27,735 nt of DNA from an uncultured Clostridia bacterium (GTDB taxonomy: Bacteria; Bacillota; Clostridia; Christensenellales; Aristaeellaceae): assembly GCA_937934775.1 (NCBI GenBank), contig CALGYL010000355.1, forward strand, positions 1-27,735. The letters run 5' to 3'. A model generated the notes under the pieces. That model was not told where the DNA came from, did no database searches, and saw nothing but the letters and a program-made list of their open reading frames with translations. The position numbers and the translations under genes were made by a program. Below, piece after piece: positions 21,808 through 27,735 of this stretch (positions within the stretch are counted from its first letter, which is position 1; each line of letters opens with the position of its first letter).

Positions 21808-24690
21808 TCATCCGATCTTCTGCGCGGTGAAGAAGGTGCCCGCGGAAACCAGCGTCTTACTGGCGGACGCCATCGCCGCAACAGGCAGTATCTTATCCCC
21901 GCTAACACACCACAGGTCGGCCACCAGTTCGCAAGTCGTGCTGACAGCGTTCAGCGGCGCGGCTACGGAACGCCGGTAGGCAAGGCGTGCAGGTCCGGCG
22001 GACGGCGTGAGATCGGCGTCGGTACAATAGTCGCGGGTTGTGGGCGGCGCCCATTCCGAAGGCATCCGATTGATGTGCAGCACCGCGCCGGACGAACTGG
22101 ACGCCAGTTCAAAGTCTGCGTGGAACACAAAACGGTAGTATCCGGACACCTGAATTACAATCCCCACGTCCCGGCTGGAGCCGCTGCCGCCCTTGAAGGT
22201 GGCAAATTTCCCGTATTCGTCCTCAATGGTCCTCCAGTCCAGCATGTAGCGCCGGGCCGTGGCGCTAAAGACGATGCTCTCGCCGGTGGGCATGGACAGG
22301 TGTGTCATGGGCGCGAAATTGGACAGCGTGCGCTCCGGGTCCGCCGCGTCATAAGCGCCGCCTGCGTAGACAAGGCTTGCCCCGGCGGCGCGCTGGATGA
22401 GCAGCCAAGCCAGCTCACCGCCGTCATCCCCGATCGCAGTCAACCGCAGGGCGTCCAACGCCTTTACGGAAGCGTTAAAATTGTCCGCATATTCCAGGTT
22501 CGCGCCGCGCACGGTGTTCCGGGTGGATTCGATCCAGAAGGGGACCTTTTCCCCGGTTGACGAAGGGTTCGAGTCGGTCGCGCCCGCAAATCCTGGCTGC
22601 ACCAGACGCAGCGCAGCGGTATCGACCCGGGCCTCGCCCGTCCCATCGGACGATGTTTTGATTTCGATGCGCGATTCGCCGGATGATCCCGGCTCGACCA
22701 GCGCTCCGGCGACGCCGGCGGACTGACCGCTCGGGAGAACCATGCCGCCCAGAATCATTTCTCCGTCGGACGACCGAAACAACCCATATCGGGAGCCCTG
22801 GGCATTAAAAAATGTGGAAACTTGATGCGCTCCGTCCGCGCTTTGCAACACCGTATCGACGCGCAAGCCTTCCTCCGGCGTGATTGAGACCGATTCCACG
22901 CCCAGCCGCTGTACGCCCCCCACCGCCGCCCAGCCACTGCCGGTATACGTCACGGTGAGCGGCGTGCCGTCGCTCAGGATGGTATTCGCGCCATCCGCGC
23001 CGGTTATTGGCGTTGCGGCGTTTGTGACGATGGTTGACTCCCCCAGCCGGTAAACAAACTGCACTGGCGTCCCCGCCGCACTCTGATTTGCAAGCCAAAC
23101 TTTCAGTGCTGCAACATCTTGAAAGGGAACCGTCGCGGTATCGCTTCCAAAACCTAAAAACATCGTTTGAGAACTTACGCCAACGCCCGAAACGCCAGCC
23201 GTAAGCGCAATCCTTGCGGGCGTATCCGTTGGGAAATGAGAACACACCATGCTTGCAACGGCGTCATACCCAGCTATGGATTCTGACCCTGGAATCGCGT
23301 TGTCGGAATAGAAGCAATTGTTTGACCAACCCGCAGATGCATACCAGTTTTCATTTCCCGTCAATGTTCCAATCGCCGTTTTGTGCGTCTCATGCCCATC
23401 GCTCCCGCGCTCGTCCTCCGCGCCAGACACGCCATACATGGCATTCTGGACCGAGAGGGCGTAATCGTTGCCGGCGTAAGGCTCATATGCAGGTGCTGTC
23501 GCAAGCGTATACGCACCCTCAACCAGCAGGATGCTGTTCTCATCGAAATACGCGCCTTGGTTATAATTATAACCCATCCGCAAATGACTGATGGTCTTGC
23601 CAGCTTCCGACACACAGAGGTAATCGCTCCATTCGCTCGCGTTGGGGACGAAATCATACGATATACTTCCGTCTGTATAGGTGAACATGAACCCCGTGCT
23701 GACATCCGTTCCAACGATGCCTTTCACACGGCACTTCATTGTGTACTGCGTGTTTGGTTTGAACTTCCCAAGCATCCACTGCCTATTGTACGTATAGTCG
23801 GGCGCATACCAGATGCAATGGATGCCGTCCACCACTTGCCGATTATGGCGTGTAATGTCAAATGTGCTCAGCCAGTCATACCACCCATTGGTATCAAATA
23901 GATTCTTTCCGCACCATTTGACATTCGCATTCCCACCCGCGGTGATGGCGGGGTTGATCGCCCGGATGTTCGTGGGCGACGGCGTTCCGCTGCCCGCCTG
24001 ATTTGCCGTTGTCTTCACGGCCACGGCAAGCGCCCGGTCGTCAGAATCGGACAGGTCTTCAATCGTCGCGATCGCGCCGGAAACGGACGCAATATATCGC
24101 CGTGCGCTGCTTGTCCCCTTTCCGGTCCAGGCCAGCAGCTCGTTGGGCGTCACGCCGGTGTTGCGCCAGAGCTGCCCGACCGCGGGATTGGACGGCGGAA
24201 TGGAATTACTGAATACGGAGCCAACCTGCAGCTTCTGCAGAAACGCGCTGTTTGCGAACAGGTCGGCGACGTCGATTTTTTCCGCGGTCACCGCGCCCGC
24301 AGCAATCGCGCCTGCGCCGACGGCGTTTGCCGCGATGGCGGTCGCGCCCACGGCTCCGGCCAGGATCTTGTCCGCCGTGACCGAGTTCGCCGCCAGCGCG
24401 CTGGCCAGGATCGTACCGGGCACGATCAGGTCACCGGACAGCACCGTCGCATTGGGCACCACCGTCGCGACGCCGGATTTGTTCAGGAACACCAGGCAGT
24501 CGTTGGCGGTCAGGGTCGGAAAGCTGTCGGACACCGCCAGGCTATACGGGCTCAAGAGCGTCCAGTAAGCGTAAACCCTGTTGGTATTCCCGTCCTGAAT
24601 GGCGTAACTGGTCCCGGCAAACTGGATGTGAAGGTCGGTCCAGGCGATGTACCCCGCCGAGGGCGCATTGCTCAATACCGTAAAGGCCAT
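21808..24690 (-). CDS. Phage tail fibre / receptor-binding protein
   Basis: The 960-aa protein starts at ATG 24690 with GGGGGA upstream. An N-terminal domain (1-90) leads to Ala/Gly-rich repeats (about 90-145, such as ILAGAVGATAIAANAVGAGA and AGAVTAEKID) matching the tail of the preceding protein. The segment GSGTPSPTNIRAINPAITAG (about 230-250) is common in tail proteins of clostridial phages. Residues about 260-410 look like a carbohydrate-binding beta-sandwich (KFKPNTQYTMKCRVKG...). The C-terminal third is a mostly beta tip of unknown fold. DNA of the middle part is visibly A/T-richer, consistent with module exchange. It should bind host surface glycans. Confidence 0.78.
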   Translation of the reverse strand: MAFTVLSNAPSAGYIAWTDLHIQFAGTSYAIQDGNTNRVYAYWTLLSPYSLAVSDSFPTLTANDCLVFLNKSGVATVVPNATVLSGDLIVPGTILASALAANSVTADKILAGAVGATAIAANAVGAGAIAAGAVTAEKIDVADLFANSAFLQKLQVGSVFSNSIPPSNPAVGQLWRNTGVTPNELLAWTGKGTSSARRYIASVSGAIATIEDLSDSDDRALAVAVKTTANQAGSGTPSPTNIRAINPAITAGGNANVKWCGKNLFDTNGWYDWLSTFDITRHNRQVVDGIHCIWYAPDYTYNRQWMLGKFKPNTQYTMKCRVKGIVGTDVSTGFMFTYTDGSISYDFVPNASEWSDYLCVSEAGKTISHLRMGYNYNQGAYFDENSILLVEGAYTLATAPAYEPYAGNDYALSVQNAMYGVSGAEDERGSDGHETHKTAIGTLTGNENWYASAGWSNNCFYSDNAIPGSESIAGYDAVASMVCSHFPTDTPARIALTAGVSGVGVSSQTMFLGFGSDTATVPFQDVAALKVWLANQSAAGTPVQFVYRLGESTIVTNAATPITGADGANTILSDGTPLTVTYTGSGWAAVGGVQRLGVESVSITPEEGLRVDTVLQSADGAHQVSTFFNAQGSRYGLFRSSDGEMILGGMVLPSGQSAGVAGALVEPGSSGESRIEIKTSSDGTGEARVDTAALRLVQPGFAGATDSNPSSTGEKVPFWIESTRNTVRGANLEYADNFNASVKALDALRLTAIGDDGGELAWLLIQRAAGASLVYAGGAYDAADPERTLSNFAPMTHLSMPTGESIVFSATARRYMLDWRTIEDEYGKFATFKGGSGSSRDVGIVIQVSGYYRFVFHADFELASSSSGAVLHINRMPSEWAPPTTRDYCTDADLTPSAGPARLAYRRSVAAPLNAVSTTCELVADLWCVSGDKILPVAAMASASKTLVSAGTFFTAQKIG

Positions 24691-24703
24691 GCTCAGTTCC
24701 CCC

Positions 24704-26674
24704 TTAATAAATCATGTGCAGCGTGGTATTGAGCTTGCCCGCGGTGATCGCGCCCAGATCGATGGCCGCGCCGGTCACCGCGCCGGGGGCGAGAAGGCTT
24801 GCGTTGATCGCGCCGGGCGCAATCTGCTGGCCGTTGATCTTGCCCACGGTAATGCTGTCGGCGTGGAGATTGGTCACATTGATCAGCGACGCGTCGATGG
24901 TGCCGGAGGTAATCTTGTCCGCCGAAAGGCTGCCCACCTTGGCGTCGGTCACGGCCCCATCGGCCAGCTTTGTTGTCTGCACCGCGCTGTCCGCGATCTT
25001 TCCCGCCGCCACCGCCTGGTCGGCCAGCTTCGCGGTTTCCACCGCGTTGTTTGCGATCTTTCCCGCCGCCACTGCCTGATCGGCCAGCTTCGCGGTTTCC
25101 ACCGCGCCGTCCGCCAGCTGATCTCCGGTCACCGCGCCGTCCGCCAGCGCGCCGGCATCCACGCTGCCCGAGGCCATGAGACTTCCGGGGATGCCTGTGG
25201 GCAGCTGCCACACCGGCACTGTGACGCGCGTCCTGTCCAGCTGGACGCGGCCCAGCTCAATGGATTTAAATCGGCCGACGAGGCAGTCCCACACCGCCTC
25301 GATGACCTCGGTCAGTACGTCCACACCGATGCCCAGATGCCGAACCCGCACGCGGTCGCACAGGTACACGTCGTCCAGACGCTTGTACTGCTCGTATTCG
25401 ACCGTGTCGGCCAGCTTCAGAAATTCCACCTTCAGGTTGACCGAAGGCTGGTCACACTGCTCCTCGTCAAACTTGTTCAGCGCCGCCTCAATCATCTTCC
25501 TGCGCGCCATCAGCACGTCGCCGGCATCGCCGCTTTTGGCTTTGATCTCCGTCTCAAGAACGGCCATCATCGGCGCGGAATAATCGCCCGCCTGCGGGCT
25601 TGTCACCCAGGTTTCGCCCGCGCCAATGGTCACATCGACGCCATTGATGCCGTAGGTCCCGGCGGCGAGCAAAAGCGGTTTGCCCTTGTGGGTCTTGCCA
25701 ACCGGCATGATCCGGGCGATCACGTTCGTCACATCGGTGGCGCACTCGACGCCCAGCAGATTTTTCCCGTACTCGATCCGTACGCCGCGGTTTCGACCGG
25801 CCTCCCGGAGCAGGCAGAATTCGTAGTTGTCCCGCACCAGCTCCACGCCCCAGCGATCGACCAGTCCGGTATCCGGCGCCAGCAGCGCCTCGACCGCGGC
25901 CGTCCGCGTCCAGGCAACGTCCACCCGCCGGTCCAGAAGATTCGTACGGCCCTCAAATTCGTGCGCCGCCGCGCACCCTTCCAAAATCCCCGCCAGCGCT
26001 TGGATGCAGGTGGGGTTGTTGACCCCGGCGGCATCGTCATAGCCGCTCCAGCTGGTGATGTTTCCGGCGAGGTCGTAGAAAATGTGGCTGGCGGTCACAG
26101 TCACGCCCTTGCTTGTCACGACCGCTTCCCGGATGCGGAACAGCTGCGGCTTTTCGGTCCAAGCGGGCTCGGCCGCCTCGATGGCGGCAGGGTCGTCTTC
26201 GATGATGCTGGTGGCCAGGTATTCGATGGCGGAAATGGCCACCCAGCCGGTGCCATACCGCGTCTTGGCCTTGTACCGGCTGGACCCCTTGCGCACCACG
26301 GTGATCTCGAAGCGCTGCGTCCCGGCCCTGTCCGCCCAAGCGGGCAGTACCTTGAGAACGCGCCCGCCGGTGGGCTTTGTATACAGCTTCCGCTGCCCGC
26401 CTGTGGCGGTGGTCCGGACGCGCCACTTCTCCACAGTGGTCACCAGCATGCCGCCGTCGATCTCCGGCGTGGTCCTGACCGGCACCTCCGCCTTAAGGAC
26501 GCAGCCGGGCTTGAGCTGCGCCCATCGGCCGGAATCGTCAACCGGGTGATCGAGCACCAGCTGGCTCAGGCCATTGCGGCGCTCGGTGAACTCGCACCGG
26601 CTGGGCGTCAGCGGCCCGCAAAGCCCCATGGAACCGAAGCTCTCCGAATCCGGCGCATAGACGTACACCGCCAC
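24704..26674 (-). CDS. Phage tail-tip protein (Tal / prophage endopeptidase-type)
   Basis: The 656-aa protein is the tail-tip hub of a siphovirus. Residues 1 to about 470 match the phage minor structural/Prophage_tail family pattern (YAPDSESFGSMG start, RRNGLSQLVLDHP, later ARIMPVGKTHKGKPLLL and DRVRVRHLGIGVDV). Residues about 480-656 are 20-aa repeats of LADGAVETAKLADQAVAAGK type, encoded by near-identical 60-bp tandem units; they probably form a fibrous stalk leading to the next protein. I start at GTG 26674, which has GGAGG 8 nt upstream and shares its first base with the Dit stop; GTG 26683 overlaps that site. No catalytic peptidase motif is evident. Confidence 0.8.
   Translation of the reverse strand: MAVYVYAPDSESFGSMGLCGPLTPSRCEFTERRNGLSQLVLDHPVDDSGRWAQLKPGCVLKAEVPVRTTPEIDGGMLVTTVEKWRVRTTATGGQRKLYTKPTGGRVLKVLPAWADRAGTQRFEITVVRKGSSRYKAKTRYGTGWVAISAIEYLATSIIEDDPAAIEAAEPAWTEKPQLFRIREAVVTSKGVTVTASHIFYDLAGNITSWSGYDDAAGVNNPTCIQALAGILEGCAAAHEFEGRTNLLDRRVDVAWTRTAAVEALLAPDTGLVDRWGVELVRDNYEFCLLREAGRNRGVRIEYGKNLLGVECATDVTNVIARIMPVGKTHKGKPLLLAAGTYGINGVDVTIGAGETWVTSPQAGDYSAPMMAVLETEIKAKSGDAGDVLMARRKMIEAALNKFDEEQCDQPSVNLKVEFLKLADTVEYEQYKRLDDVYLCDRVRVRHLGIGVDVLTEVIEAVWDCLVGRFKSIELGRVQLDRTRVTVPVWQLPTGIPGSLMASGSVDAGALADGAVTGDQLADGAVETAKLADQAVAAGKIANNAVETAKLADQAVAAGKIADSAVQTTKLADGAVTDAKVGSLSADKITSGTIDASLINVTNLHADSITVGKINGQQIAPGAINASLLAPGAVTGAAIDLGAITAGKLNTTLHMIY
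24957..25112 (-). repeat. 60-bp tandem repeats in the tail-tip gene
   Basis: Blocks at 24961, 25021 and 25081 share CGGCCAGCTT, the next two add CGCGGTTTCCACCGCG, and TTTCCCGCCGCCAC recurs in between. The exact 60-bp period encodes 20-aa stalk repeats. Such units can expand or contract by recombination. Confidence 0.85.
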
Positions 26675-27387
26675 TACAGCCACCTCCAGTTGGGCTGGAT
26701 GGTCACCCGGGTCACGTCCCCGGTCCAGCTGACGGCGCTGGTTCCGGTCGGGATGGTCAGCGGCCAGTCGCCGGTGGAGGCGCTGCCCGTCAGGTTGACC
26801 ATGCCGCTGTAGACAAGCCCGCCGGGCACATCAATCATCACCTGTCCGGGCGCGTCCGCAATGTCCAGCGTCTTGTCGCCGATGGCGAGGGAGACATCGC
26901 CGGTGGCCGCAAGCTCGATCAGCGGTTCCGAAAACACGGTGCCTGGGTTGGTCAGGCTGAAAGGCGCGGTTTCTTCAAGCACCGCGGGCACAGCCTCGTA
27001 GGCGAAGGGATCCGCCCAGAAGGCGACGGAAAAGACGCGGTCGGCAAAGCCCTCCATCAGCGGGGCCAGCGTCACCGGATCGGTGCGCCGCGCGCGGAAG
27101 CGCAGGCCGGGGCGGTTTGAAACGGTCAGCCAATCGATCCCCTGCAGCCAGGCGGCGATTTCACCCAGCGAGGCGACGCTACCGCCCTGCTCGTAGGGAA
27201 GATAGCATTCGATGGTCATCAGAACCTCATCCCACGCGCCGTCCTGCCGGTGCAGCGCGCCGGAACGGCCGGGTACCGCGATGGCCTCGTCCCGCCTGCC
27301 CGCGATGATCGCGGACGGCAGCTTGGTCACCACCACGCCATAGGCATCGGAGGAGATCCCCCGCCAGGTGAACCGCATGTCGCTCAC
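26674..27387 (-). CDS. Phage distal tail protein (Dit)
   Basis: The 237-aa protein matches the siphovirus tail component (Dit) family: RFTWRGISSDAYGVVVTKLP at the N-terminus, a PGRSGALHRQDGAWDEV loop, IECYLPYE and RVFSVAFWADPFAYE. Dit forms the hexameric ring joining tail tube to tip. GTG 27387 overlaps the tape measure stop (GTGTGA); ATG 27378 is an alternative. Its C-terminal part is a galectin-like beta domain in relatives, consistent with the beta-rich end here. Confidence 0.85.
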   Translation of the reverse strand: MSDMRFTWRGISSDAYGVVVTKLPSAIIAGRRDEAIAVPGRSGALHRQDGAWDEVLMTIECYLPYEQGGSVASLGEIAAWLQGIDWLTVSNRPGLRFRARRTDPVTLAPLMEGFADRVFSVAFWADPFAYEAVPAVLEETAPFSLTNPGTVFSEPLIELAATGDVSLAIGDKTLDIADAPGQVMIDVPGGLVYSGMVNLTGSASTGDWPLTIPTGTSAVSWTGDVTRVTIQPNWRWL

Positions 27388-27688
27388 ACTCTCGCCCCCA
27401 GTCCATATTGCAAGTCCCGCGTCAGGCGCTGCGTCCTGCGTTCCAACTCCATCAGGTCGCTGTCGGACCGCACCACCGCGCCGGGGAACGTCACACTGAT
27501 GGGCGCGGCATAGTGGTTGTTGACCACCCCGGCGCCCGCCGCCGTGTCAACCGCAGGCGCGGTGGGCGTAAACGCGCCCATCTTCACCAACTGCCGCATG
27601 GACTCCTGCGCGCCGGGCACGCCCCGGTCGACACCCATCTGAAACCCTCGCGCCGCGTTCGCGCCGATCTCCTGAAACACCTTGGAGG
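27384..27688 (-). CDS. Phage tape measure protein, C-terminal fragment
   Basis: Only the last 101 or so codons remain; the frame runs open into the adapter, so the start is missing. The fragment includes IGANAARGFQMGVDRGVP, Ala/Val-rich VDTAAGAGVVNNHYAAP and VTFPGAVVRSDSDLMELERR, a typical end of tape measure proteins, whose length sets tail length. Position just before Dit supports this. Confidence 0.7.
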
Positions 27689-27735
27689 AGATCGGAAGAG
27701 CGTCGTGTAGGGAAAGAGTGTAGATCTCGGTGGTC
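27689..27735. other. Illumina TruSeq adapter sequence (artefact)
   Basis: The last 47 bases begin AGATCGGAAGAGCGTCGTGT and continue as the reverse complement of the TruSeq universal adapter. They are not genomic and mark a contig end from untrimmed reads. Confidence 0.97.

Larger units (their letters stand above)
20338..27688 (-). mobile_element. Siphovirus-like prophage, tail and lysis modules (partial)
   Basis: Six genes on one strand run tape measure, Dit, Tal, fibre, endolysin, holin, the standard order of a long non-contractile tail morphogenesis region followed by lysis. The upstream end is lost at the contig edge; head, replication and integration genes are not seen. No attachment site is evident at the holin end. 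Intergenic gaps are short or overlapping. Confidence 0.85.

Noticed and set aside
20758..22560. 600-codon plus-strand frame across endolysin and fibre genes
   Set aside because: Antisense to two phage genes with clear domains; the composition is that of a high-GC shadow.
24647..26812. 721-codon plus-strand frame opposite the tail-tip gene
   Set aside because: Its His/Arg/Gly-rich repeats simply mirror the 60-bp repeats on the other strand; no recognisable protein.

Overview
The window is a GC-rich bacterial segment whose right edge is a contig end: the last 47 bases are Illumina TruSeq adapter, so about 27.69 kb is genuine. Shine-Dalgarno sites close to GGAGG, sigma-70-type promoters, a GH25 lysozyme, PadR control and an LLH-type holin suggest Bacillota, probably class Clostridia. 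This is inference, because no rRNA or other taxonomic marker is present. Both solute-binding proteins have ordinary signal peptides without a lipobox cysteine, which is unusual for a classical Gram-positive.

Layout. (1) 1-2800: a cytochrome b5-like lipoprotein (-), an A/T-richer HNH endonuclease gene (+) and a secreted alpha/beta hydrolase (-). (2) 3043-8281: a complete branched-chain amino acid-type ABC importer operon, livJHMGF, with a strong promoter, a leader of about 180 nt and a 15-bp hairpin between livJ and livH. (3) 8282-11122: an MtaA/CmuA-type methyltransferase gene, a beheaded SnoaL-like gene remnant, a Cu/Zn superoxide dismutase gene and several structured repeats. (4) 14498-11123 (-): a zinc-type ABC importer operon in the order small Cys/His membrane protein, znuA, znuC, znuB, YcgQ-like lipoprotein; the last four genes abut or overlap. 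(5) 14653-19007: a metallo-beta-lactamase-fold hydrolase (-), a membrane-anchored GH25 lysozyme (+) and two tandem paralogous membrane proteins (+). (6) 20253-19055 (-): a padR-methyltransferase operon whose promoter lies inside a perfect 45-bp palindrome. (7) 27688-20338 (-): the tail and lysis end of a siphovirus-like prophage (tape measure C-terminus, Dit, Tal, fibre, endolysin, holin), cut by the contig end.

The most novel signal is a family of four dispersed intergenic elements (about 1650-1885, 8282-8500, 9757-9897 and 10700-11122). Each has two adjacent hairpins whose arms differ between copies but mostly keep pairing, then a conserved core close to GTCAGCGAGCCGCCCGGAA, then a GATTTCAGGC-type tail that in one copy forms three 71-bp tandem units. 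They sit in both orientations between genes, and no transposase is visible here. One copy lies between direct repeats next to the gene remnant.
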